Part shown: piece after piece, positions 1 to 9,197 of the stretch
Layout of the letters: every line of letters starts with the position of its first letter
Position numbering within the stretch: position 1 is the first letter of the stretch
Assembly (NCBI GenBank): GCA_036927565.1
Contig: JAYESD010000009.1
Coordinates: forward strand, 153,844,929 to 153,908,928
From: Tuctoria greenei
Taxonomy: Eukaryota; Streptophyta; Magnoliopsida; Poales; Poaceae
DNA: 64,000 nucleotides
Direction: 5' to 3'
Notes under the pieces: generated by a model
The model's database searches: none
What the model was told of the DNA's origin: nothing
What the model saw: only the letters and a program-made list of their open reading frames with translations
Position numbers and translations under genes: made by a program

Positions 1-591
1 GTAAAGTAGCTTATGCACCTCAATGTATCATGTATTGGCATCGTGGAGCACTTCACTGATGAAGTACACTGGGCGCTTGACAGTTCAGACCCTTTTGAAA
101 GAAACCAGAGCTTCTTCTCCATCGACCCGGACCCTCCTGGAGGGGTCTGGACCTTCATATTGTGCTTCTTGGGCCCTCCTGGAGGGGTACAAAACTTCTT
201 CTTGTTCGACACGGACCTTGCTAGAAGGATCCAGATCATCTTGGTTAGACAGATGAACTTCCTCGGGTAAATGAGGTTGATCCCCTAGTGTTTCGTCTTG
301 AGGTTCCATGTCTGGGGGCTGGGACCCAGACATACCTTCATTTAACTCTGGACCCTCCCGCATGGATCTAGGTTCCTGGACTCAGTGTGGCTCCGGTCTT
401 TTCGCGACCAGGACCATACTGACAACTTTGGTGGTTGCTGAAATGTAAAGCAGTAAAGGCTCGTTAGGATTCAGAGCTACCAATATCGGTAGTGTGGTGA
501 GGAGTTGTTTCAGCACTTGAAGCGCCTTTTCTGCTTCTTCACACCAATGAAATGGTCCGGACTTCCTCAAGAGTTTGAAGAAGGGTAGCGC
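1..591 (-). pseudogene. Tat element F: RNase H region with repeat-rich insertion
   Basis: Minus-strand translation gives the palm-to-RNase H connection (570-382: FHWCEEAEKALQVLKQLL) followed by the RNase H motif region RPVYFIS near position 80. Between them, at about 85-400, is a stretch rich in Glu, Pro, Ser and Arg with recurring P-S-R/K-R/K-V-R-V units that ordinary Ty3/Gypsy RNase H lacks. Copy B has the same insertion at the same point. A stop follows the VAKRPEPH segment and another interrupts the RNase H part. The domain is cut by the window edge. Confidence 0.75.
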
Positions 592-1469
592 TCATTCATC
601 CAGTCTTGAGATAAACCGGTTGAGCGCAGCTAGACATCCAGTTAACTTCTGGACATCCTTGATACGGTATGGGGGTCGCATATCTTCTATAGCCTTGATC
701 TTCGCCGGATTTGTTTCAATTCTTCGGTGATTCACCAAGAAACCTAGAAGCTTTCCGGAGCTAACCCCGAAGACACATTTGTCCGGGTTCACTTGGTGCG
801 TGTAGTGCGCAACTTATCGAAGACAGCTTGTAAATTGTCAAGGAGTGACTCCTTGTTCTTGATCTTCACTATGATGCCATCGACGTACACCTCCACCAAG
901 TCTCTAATTAGCTCTCCAAATGTTTTGTACATAGCTCACACAAATGTTGAAGTAGCATTTTTAAGACCAAATGGCATGGCAATATAACAGTACAATCCAT
1001 CTACTATTATGATGGCAGTATGCTCTTCATCTTCCTTAGACATTTGGATTTGATGATATCAAGAATATGCATCTAAGAAACACAATATCTCACACCCGGA
1101 GGTGGAGTCCACTATCTGATCTATTCTAGGTAGTGGAAATGGATCCTTTGGACATGCCTTATTTTAGGTGGTGTAATCGATACACATCTGAAGCTTCCCG
1201 CCGGCCTTGGGTACAACAACTGGGTTTGCCAGCCATTTTGGATGGAAGACTTCCCGAATGAATCCAGCTTCGAGCAACTTCTTGATTTCTTGTCGGATGA
1301 AGTTTTGTCGCTCAATTGATTGCTCCCGGGGCTTCTGGTGTACAAGTCGTGCATCAGGGTAAATCTTCAGATTATGCTCAATCACCTCCCTAGGGATCCC
1401 AGACATTTGTGATGGTTGCCAGGCAAACACGTTAACATTAGCCCGGAGGAAAGTGATGAGTGCGAGTTC
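592..1469 (-). pseudogene. Tat element F: reverse transcriptase (broken)
   Basis: Minus-strand fragments read as a Ty3/Gypsy RT: RANV then GIPREVIEHNLKIYPDA (about 1430-1340), GFIREVFHPKWLANPVVVPK, then MCIDYTT (about 1190). After a frame break come the palm and thumb segments, including NPDKCVFGVSSGKLLGFLVN (792-720). The segment at 1120-800, where the YVDD motif would lie, is broken by substitutions and small indels. The colinear intact segment in copy B (47943 onward) supports the identification. Not expected to be functional. Confidence 0.85.
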
Positions 1470-2033
1470 CTATTTGTTGTTCAGACCTCCCGATATACGG
1501 GTAGTCTGAGCAGCATCGAAACCAATTTGGACGAGTTTGACGGGAATGTCGGTGTCGCCGCTTGGTTGCACACGGGGTGCGGAGGTAGAGTATTTATGAC
1601 GAATGCTCAGAGGTTTCGGAGCTGGCTCCTTACCAGATGCTTCCTCTTGCGCTGTGGTAAGCGCATAGAGTTCTTCTAAAGCAGTAACTCCTGCAGTGCG
1701 ATCTCTGCGGATCCAGAGAATGCCTGTGGGTGTTGGCATCTTCAATACTAAGTAACCATAATGAGCAGCGGCCATGAACTTGTACAAGGCTGGCCTACCC
1801 AGAATGGCATTGAACGGCAGACTGATCTGCGCAACGTCGAAGACCAACTTCTCAGTTCTATAGTTCTCCCGGGTCCCGAAGGTTACTGGGAGTGTGATGG
1901 AACCGAGAGGAGTAATGGTCCCCGGACCTACCTCAGAGAAAGGTCGGGATGGGCGAAGGTCCAAAGGCCGGAGCTGAAGCTTAACAAAAGCTTCAAAGAT
2001 TATGAGGTTCAACCCTGAACCTCCGTCCACCAT
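1470..2033 (-). pseudogene. Tat element F: retropepsin-like aspartic protease
   Basis: An open minus-strand segment of 187 codons starts with VDGGSGLNL, the active-site D-G-G signature of plant Ty3/Gypsy proteases (family D-S/T-G), followed by LRPSRPFSEVGPGTITPLG and LPFNAILGRPALYKFMA, the second conserved loop. It ends at a TAG (1472-1470) after GGLNNK, and the RT continues in the same frame immediately after it. Copies A and B have the same stop in the same place. Confidence 0.85.
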
Positions 2034-2353
2034 TACATGGTGGAGTTAAATATTGTTAATGGTGGGTGACACCATCAACGGGAGTTGGCCAGCTCAGATC
2101 ATGTTTCGAGGGCAGTCCGATGCATCAAAAATGATGGGAGTGTCCATCCACTTCCGATGAGGCTCCGCCCTAGCGGTTGGAGCTGCAGCGGCCATATCTC
2201 GTCGTAATGTCTTGAGGATGCAGCAAGAAGTAATATCCCAAGAACCACCAAAAATGGTGTTCATGGTTTTCCGATGTTCATTGTTAGATACGTCGGAATA
2301 ATCGTCAACGGTGTTGTAGACGGCTTTCAGGACCTTTTTGGGGTCCTGGAAAC

Positions 2354-3883
2354 CTAGCTCCTCCTCGGTCGGAGCTTCGTCGACATTTTTTTCATTCCCA
2401 CTGATGGAAAAGGAGCTTCTTCCCGGCGTTTGTCATAGCGCTCGGCAAGGTTCTGGACCTCCCAGTAGTATTCCAGGTTGTGTCTGTCCGTCTCGTGGAT
2501 TGGACACCACGCCTTTGAGTTGTTGCCGTCTTGTGACGAAGGACGGGGTCGCTTCTCGGGGCGTGGCCTCCGGCCACCTGGAGCTGCAGCAGCTGCAGCG
2601 GCTGGTGCGCCAGCCGATGACTTCTTCTTGCTGTTGGGCTTCTTTTTCTTTTTGCCACTACCAGAGGTAGTGGCTTCAGTTTTGGAGGACTTCTTGTTAG
2701 CCTCCGGAGCTGGCTTGGAGTGCATTTCACGGCCCTCCGCAGCTCTAGCACATTTGTCTGCTAGGCTGAATAGTTCCATGACGCTGGTGACTTCTTTGAT
2801 TGCCAACTTTTCCAGCATCTTTTTATCTCGAACACCCTGTTTGAATGCAACGATTACAGAAGAGCTCGAGATTGAAGGAATAGTATTCCGTACTTGAGAA
2901 AACGGCTGGATGAAAGATCACGACGATTCCCCTGTTGTTTGCTTTACACCAAACAGATCCAATTCAGTGTCAGGCCGAGTGTAGGAACTCCCGAAGTTGG
3001 TAGTGAATTGTTGGCATAGCTCCGCCCAACTATTAATGGATTCAGGTGGAAGACTCATGAACCAGGACCTTGCAGTCCCAGTTAAAGCCACCGGGAAGTA
3101 ATTGGCCATCACAACCTCATCACCCCCCACTGCCAGTAAGGCAGTGGATTATATTTGAAGGAATTCAGCGGGGTTGACAGTCCTGTCAAATTTTTCTGGC
3201 AAGTGAGGTCGGAACTTCTGTGGCCATCTGACCATGCATAAATCCATGGTCAGGGCAGAACAACATCCTCCTACTCTCTAAGGAGCAGGGTTGTCCCAAG
3301 CCTCTCGCCTCTCACGAGCACACTCAATATGCACGCGGCTGTCCAGCTGTCGGTAACAGTGGTCCAGTTCTGACCGCAGGTCATGAGTCGGAATCCTGGT
3401 GATGGTGTGGGTATGTCGTTCCCCAGGAGGCAACAAAGTCACCTATTGGGATGCAACACGTCTCCTTTGTTGCGAGACTTGTGGACCAAGTCTGCCCGAC
3501 AAGGTCCATCGTTGTGATGGTGCTCGCCCCGAAGGGGTAGGACCTTGATTGCTGATGCCAGCGGCTGCAGCTGCAACCAAATGGTCTACATTAGCTCTCC
3601 ACTGTTCCATAGTGCCCTGAGGTGCCCCTAGAGGTGGTGGATGTTGTAGAAGAGCTCGCGCAGCAATAAGTGCATGCTCAGGGTTGTTGTTCGTCGATGC
3701 AGTGATCCACCCAGATGCCCCATCTTGTCGTCCAGCATTATTTGCCAGAACAAAAGGCGGCTGTGGTGCCATAGTGCCCGCTGGAACAATGGCACTTGCT
3801 GGCTGTGGCACATTGAGGGTATTGCCACCAGCAGGTTGTTCAACTCGATTGTCGTTGGTTGATCCTGCGGCGGAATTCACCAT
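2354..3883 (-). pseudogene. Tat element F: gag (broken)
   Basis: The N-terminus (3883-3443) begins MVNSAAGS and carries the family pattern NNNPEHALIAARALLQ and MEQWRANVDHLVAAAA. The Retrotrans_gag core follows at 3130-2918 (ARSWFMSLPPESINSWAELC) and the C-terminal lysine-rich linker at 2818-2354. Premature stops and frame changes separate the three pieces. Gag would form the virus-like particle in the cytoplasm. The same order is seen in copies A and B. Confidence 0.85.
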
Positions 3884-3904
3884 CTTGAGATCTCGGGAAG
3901 CTAC

Positions 3905-3924
3905 CCCCTACCTGGCGTGCCAAA
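3905..3924 (-). other. Primer-binding-site region of Tat element F
   Basis: Directly inside the LTR end the minus strand reads TTTGGCACGCCAGGTAGGGG. The equivalent in copy A is TTTGGCGCGCCAGGTAGGGG and in copy B GTTAGCGCGCCAGG. Position and conservation support a tRNA primer site. I did not identify the tRNA. Confidence 0.7.
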
Positions 3925-4775
3925 TGTCGAAGTGTAGCAACACCACTTTCCCCAGTACTACTAAAGAGTAGCCCGCGGAGTTTCTTGTTTCGGTTGGGGC
4001 ACGCAGAGATCAAGATCAAGATGGCAACACTAGAGATTTACATGGTTCGGGCCGCCTAAGCGTAATACCCTACTCCACGGAGTGTGTACGTGTGTTGTAT
4101 TATGAATCGCTAGAAAGTGTAGTCTCTGGCGCAGCTTGGAGTTGTCATTTGTATCGTGTGGCTCAGTCCTTTTATAGTCCAAGGACTGACCGTTACATCA
4201 TTAGCATGGCCCGACATGTGGCCCTGGCGTATTAAATAGCCTAATACACTGTCTACGGGTATTAAGCATGGTTAATAGTGTGATAACGTGCCTTAATGGT
4301 TGCGTTACCTCTATTAACAGTGCTCCGATCGTGTGTCGTTAATACAACATTAGCGACACGTAATCAAGTCTTATAACTACCGCTTTGACTTGTCCCTTGA
4401 ATGTTCTTGTTGAAGGAGATCCGCGAATCTATTTATTGATGAAGATCCGGAGGCTCCAACCATGACATCTTTGGTGCTTCTCTTTGCGGGGAGGTAGCTA
4501 CGGAACCATTGTACACGTGTCAACACCGGAGCTTCCCTCTCCTGGGGGTTAGGTACGGGGTCATTATACACGTGTTGATCGCGGAGCTTTCCTGTGTTGA
4601 GAGGTTAGCTCCGGATTTATATTACACGTGTCAATCTCTAGAGCTACTCATATGAGGGACGTGGGTCCAGTGTAATATGACATGTGGGGCCTGAGGAGGC
4701 CCTCAATTTTGACGGGTAAAACTCTTTTGCACTTCTTGCGGTATCATAGGGTACCCGGTACGCAGGGTACCGACA
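3925..4775 (-). repeat. 5' LTR of Tat element F (851 bp)
   Basis: On the minus strand the LTR starts TGTCGGTACC at 4775 and ends CTTCGACA at 3925, giving TG...CA borders. A TATA box (complement of 4171-4176) lies in the context GGACTATAAAAGG, shared with copy A. The U3 part has repeats with CACGTGT G-boxes. The base order near both ends matches LTRs 30511-31349 and 36861-37734. The five bases outside the start are ACCAC (4776-4780); the partner duplication is off-window. Confidence 0.9.
4513..4686 (-). promoter_or_regulatory. G-box array in LTR of F
   Basis: ACACGTG (minus-strand CACGTGT) starts at 4513, 4568 and 4624, and a variant ACATGTG at 4680, so spacing is 55, 56 and 56 bp. Each lies in a repeat that also carries an AGCTCC-type motif. 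CACGTG is the core of plant bZIP/bHLH sites; a role in LTR transcription is inferred. Confidence 0.6.
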
Positions 4776-5860
4776 ACCACCATCGATGACTGCAACATAC
4801 AGCTTCAGCAGGGTGTTGCAGATGAGATCAAATGGACCATGTCTGCGGGAGGTAACTACACGGCTTGTTCGGCATACCAGATGCAATTCCTAGGTTCGAC
4901 TCAATCACTCTTCCACAAACTTGTTTGGAAAGCTTGGGCACATACCAAAGGAAAAATCTTCATGTGGCTGCTACTTCAAAACCGCCTATGGACGTCTGAT
5001 CGACTCCTTATGTGTGAATGGTCAAATGAATACTTTTTTCGTATGTGCCACTGAAACCTGGAAACTTCCCATCATCTCTTCTTAGAATGTGCAGTCAGTG
5101 GACAGGTTTGGACGGCGGTTGCCAACTGGATCCGGCAGCCAGGCTGGAATCCACATGGCTGGGCAGCCTATTGTTCGGTTGAGGACTGGTATAATGCACA
5201 AAGATGGTCACATAACAGCGACACAAGGAAGGGGATCACATCCATCGTAATACTGACCCTTTGGACGATCTGGCGTGAAATAAGCGGTCGGCTCTTCAAT
5301 GACATTGAGAGTCAAGTTCAAGACATTCTGGCACGCATAAAAAACAAGCATCGAATTGGCACAAAGCTGGATGCAACAAGCTGGGACAATTCCTGTAGGA
5401 TTGTCTCATAGTCCCACAGGAATTTCTCTTTGTTGTTATGTACTCCTTCCGGTGCACAAAAAACTGTTGTTCTACAATAGAGCTAAGAGTGCACAAAAAA
5501 TTGTCGTTTTACACTGCATGCCATGGAAAATGGTGTAAAAAATAGAGTAGTGTGTACCTAGGATGCGAACCAGCATCAGAGTGGCTGGAAAAATGTGGAG
5601 AAGATCACTCAGACCACTAAGGAGAGTTGTATTGTAAAAGAAAGAAATCTATTTAATTCTTTCTTAGTATGCGAGAACATGTCCAAAACGACAATTTTTT
5701 GTGCGGCAGAGAGAGTATTTAGATGTTTCTGTTACTCGCTTTAGACCCCTAGCTTTCTCAGGCTTAGTACTGCATGCAGTACCCATGTAAATGTATTCAT
5801 GGTACATGTTCTATTCTTTCTTATAATTGAACGCCTCAAGGCTTTTCGAAAAAAAAAACA
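4776..5860 (+). pseudogene. LINE (non-LTR retrotransposon) 3' fragment with zinc-binding RT domain
   Basis: Translation from about 4819 reads GNYTACSAYQMQF, FHKLVWKAWAHTKGKIFMWL and LLQNRLWTSDRLL, then after a stop at 5052-5054 ETSHHLFLECA. This is the zf-RVT domain found at the C-terminus of plant LINE ORF2. The 3' end is ...CTCAAGGCTTTTCG followed by about 10 A at 5850-5860, a LINE-like poly(A) end. The 5' end is cut by the LTR of element F at 4775, and a MITE lies inside at 5443-5715. Non-functional remnant. Confidence 0.8.
5443..5715. mobile_element. Stowaway-like MITE (273 bp)
   Basis: The left end CTCCTTCCGGTGCACAAAAA and the inverted right end CTCTCTGCCGCACAAAAAAT form imperfect terminal inverted repeats, flanked by TA dinucleotides at 5441-5442 and 5716-5717 as expected for Tc1/mariner-type Stowaway MITEs. 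It lies within the LINE 3' region, so it inserted after the LINE. No coding capacity. Confidence 0.75.
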
Positions 5861-5969
5861 GAGGGAGTATGAAAATGGGCATGTAAGGTAAGCCTGGCAC
5901 AGCAACATCCCCTTCATAACTCTTGCAGAACGTGTCAGTTGATCGAGAGGTTAGCTAGCTACCAGTAAG

Positions 5970-7421
5970 CACTATAAGAAATAGACAAACAGCCGCCAGT
6001 ACTGAAAATGATCATCGGGGCCGTCGCATATAAAAATTTAATACTGTTGATTTCTAATACCCAACGGCTATAAATTTACGACCGTCGGGGTCGTAGCTCT
6101 AACCGACAATATAAGTAATGATGTCGGTCTAACAACTAAAACCGACGTACAAAAAATAAAAGCGTCGGTCCAACAGTGTCACCGATGCTCCTACCTATAA
6201 CCATCGGCTCCAAGCCGACCGCTCTAACCTAGCGCTTCCGATTCAATTTTTTAAGTCCGCGCGACCGCTTCTCGTCCAAATTTTTAATTCGAAAGCGCGC
6301 CTTCTCCTTCAAAATTGTATATCCCCTGCGCCACTTCTCTCGGGAGTCGGCTTTATATCCGAAATTTTATATCCCCTCGCATCGGCCTCTCCACTCACAA
6401 TCCAGATCAAGTCCAGAAATCTTCGCCCACGGCGCGAGCTCCCAGCGGCGCCTCCCGGGGGCTCCCACGCGGCGTCTCCGCACAGGTGCCCCGGCGTATC
6501 TCCAACCCAGGGGCCAGTCGCGTCTCCGGCCTCGGAGCGAGCTCCCACCGGCCGCGGCCTCGCGGGGGCGCAGCTCTCGGCGCAGCGTCTCCGCCCTGCC
6601 GCTTCTCCGCCCCAGCGCGTCTCCGCACCCGGCGCGGCCTCCTGGGAGCTCCCGGCGCGGCGTCTCCGCCCCAGCCTCGGTCCATATCCGTCCCAGCGCG
6701 TCTCTGTCCCCGACGCGGTTCGCCCCGGTGAGGCGTCTCCGTCCCCGGCGCGTCTTCGCCCCGGCGCAGCCTCCCGGCATGGCGTCTCCGTCCAGCGCCC
6801 CAGCGCGTCTCCGCCCCCGGCGCGGCCTCCTCCGGCGACCACCTTTGGCGACTTAGATCCGGCGACGTCGTCCTCGCAATCTTCTCTTTTGTTCATCTTT
6901 TTTTTTTTGTTTTGAGCAGATCTTATGTTTGAGCTTAGAGCTCGTATGTTGGAACTTGATGAAATTCTGTGAGATTTTAGTACTGAGATATGGAGCTAAT
7001 AATATGTTTGTGTTGATCTTGTCCATCTTTTGCAATTTTGATACTCAGATACAGAGATTCGGTTTTTAGATAGACATCTGACAAAAAAATTTTCACACGT
7101 ATGAATGGTGTATGACGGTGTAAAAATAAGAAAAGAAAAGAATACTAACCGTTGGGTGATGTACTAGTGCCGACGGCTTTAGTTGACTTAAAAGTGTCGG
7201 GTCTCTGGCTGATGGCTTTAGTTCACTTAAAGGCGTCGGGCTTGACCGACGGTTCTAAAGCGTATTGGCGTCAGCTCCGACGTCCATATTAGTTAAAAAC
7301 GTCGAATCTGAAGCGTCAGCTATAAACGTCGGTTTACCGACAGATACAACATATATACATCGGTTTTATAAGGCTACTAACGGATATATGGCCGACGCCC
7401 TTTTGCTTGTTTCCTGTAGTG
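5970..7421. mobile_element. Non-autonomous CACTA (En/Spm) transposon, 1452 bp
   Basis: The element starts CACTATAAGAAATAGACAAA and its reversed right end is CACTACAGGAAACAAGCAAA. The 3-bp target duplication AAG is perfect (5967-5969 and 7422-7424). Subterminal regions carry many short GTCGG/CGACGG repeats on both sides. The middle (about 6240-6860) is very GC-rich with repeated GCGTCTCCGCCCC-like units. No transposase is present, so it would depend on an autonomous relative. Its right terminus matches the left terminus of the CACTA at 28371. Confidence 0.92.
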
Positions 7422-7424
7422 AAG

Positions 7425-9077
7425 GCTAGGCCCGGCGCATGCAAACAGTTACATGGACCATTACCCGAGTGGCAAGCAAGCTAATAGTGAAGCGGCCGTA
7501 CAATGGGGCATGCAACCGCGCGAAAACCGATCGAGTTCACTCAAATGGGTGGGAGGACAGAGATGTCTACGAAAATATACTCGCCGCCAGGCAAGGCGCA
7601 TTCAGTTCAAGGACCCCATACCTGCTAACCCCACCGCAGGGGCTAAAGTCAGTCAAGCAGTCTTAACCCATTGTCAATTGGCCATTACGAGCCGTTTCGC
7701 GCCCACAACGAAAGCGAGGAGCTGCGTAGGCTAGGCCACCGATGATAATGTAGGGTCGTTTTGGGAAGAGAGAGAGAAGGTCCAGTTGATGGCAATGGCA
7801 GCAGCAGCTGGCCATACCAACCTGGCTCGTGCCCATTGGCCAGTCCTCTCGGCTCTCAGCTCGCTGTCCAAAGTCGAGAACCAGACCAAGCTCACACGTC
7901 GGCGTTGGCATTGCCCGGGAAAAGAGATTAATTGCTTTGGCAACATCTGAGTCGATGGTGGTGACCATTTGTTTCCCTTGCGTCTCGCCACACCTAGTTG
8001 CTCTTTTTGGAGATTACGAATTTTGGAGAACAAATTCGACGTCTTCTTTGTTGCGTCTGCACTGCTGGAACCGTAAAACCTTTGTCGCGTCTTCATTGTT
8101 CTCTTTCATTCCTTCCCCGTGAAGTTTCGAACAAATTCCTAGTACGTTTGGTTTGGAACGTGTCATGCGTGCGAGTTCCAAGAAGGAATGGAGAAGGATA
8201 CAAACAGAGCAGCAAACTCCAGCTTTTGGTCCGTTCCCCTCCCATATATGCAACGCAGCGCAGGGCGCAGGCTGCAGCAACAGGACGGCACGAGCGAGCG
8301 TGTGGCGTTGATCCCCAAAACCCGCGGCTGGCAGTGGCAGTGGCAGTTGCAGCATCACTCTCGGCGCGCAGGCGGCTCACGCCAAAAACTCGCCCCCAAT
8401 CGCATCATCAGCCCCCAGTCAAAACCTGATGAGTGGTGAGCATCAATCAGTCACTCCAGCTGTGGCCGCTAGCTCCTCCTAATAACTGCTAGTAACGGAA
8501 GTTAACTGAATCCGGACAGGTTTTACCGCGTCACGCGCCGCGCGCGGCTACTACCTGCATGCGGATGGAAGCGTCGGGGAAGATGCAGGGAGGGAGAGAG
8601 ATCACGCCGAGCGGTGGTGGTGAAGTGTCACGCGGCCCGCGGTGCGCGGAGCGCCGCGCCGACCGGTCCATGGCGCGGGGGTCAAGCAACGAGGAGAGGA
8701 AAGGGCGCGCGCGCGCGAGCGAGCGAGCCTACCGCGCCTCTCCTTTATCCCCCCCCCCCCCCCCCCCCCCCCCGGCGCGCTCCAGGCTTGGCCGCTTGCC
8801 ATTTACTCCTTTCCTATTTAGCCGACGTGCAGGTGGCCGGTACAGCACAGGCATTGTCCGTTGTCCCGTCTGCTCCCTGCCACGAGCGGTCAGCGGGCTA
8901 GCCAAGCGCTTGTTATCGTTAATCTCGTTTTCTGGAAGGTTTAGAGTCCAGGGGGAGGTTTAGAGTCCAGGGGGAGCAAATCGAAGTAGAGATAAGAGTC
9001 CAGATTAGATAGAGTTCAAATCAGCGTAAAGATAAAAGTTCAAATTAGATTGAGATCGATTTATCTGTAATAGGATC
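7425..9077. other. Intergenic/upstream region of the GH79 gene
   Basis: I see no supportable gene here. It holds a 25-base C run (8749-8773), a (GC)n/(GAGC)n-rich stretch just before it, and a tandem duplication of GGTTTAGAGTCCAGGGGGA near 8938-8977. Short open frames on both strands show no family resemblance. Confidence 0.6.
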
Positions 9078-9084
9078 TATATAA
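9078..9084 (+). promoter_or_regulatory. Probable TATA box of GH79 gene
   Basis: TATATAA in the context GGATCTATATAAGGATG lies 114 bp upstream of the ATG at 9198, an ordinary distance for a plant core promoter with a short 5' UTR. Inferred from sequence only. Confidence 0.55.
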
Positions 9085-9197
9085 GGATGAGATGTTCCGA
9101 AGAGTAGAACACAAGAAAATTTGAGCCGGAATTCCAACACCACGCCACGGTACGTACGCTGCTCTGCTCCGATCGAAGAAGAGGAGGCATTGCCGGC

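Larger units (their letters stand above)
1..4775 (-). mobile_element. Ty3/Gypsy Tat-lineage retrotransposon F (partial, minus strand)
   Basis: Read on the minus strand, this copy has a 5' LTR (4775-3925), a primer-binding site, gag (3883-2354), an aspartic protease (2033-1470), reverse transcriptase (1430-592) and the start of RNase H, running off the left edge. Its LTR, gag and pol match copies A and B in the same window, which include a second archaeal-type RNase H; that places the family in the non-chromodomain Tat group. Stops and frameshifts break the coding region. The LTR outer end abuts a LINE remnant, so F inserted into that LINE. The 3' LTR and its target duplication lie outside the window. 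Confidence 0.9.

Noticed and set aside
4893..4903. GGTTCGACTC, like a tRNA T-loop
   Set aside because: No matching acceptor, D or anticodon arms nearby; it is within the LINE coding remnant.
6309..6896. Minus-strand 195-codon Arg/Gly-rich frame
   Set aside because: Translation of the GC-rich repeat block of the CACTA element.
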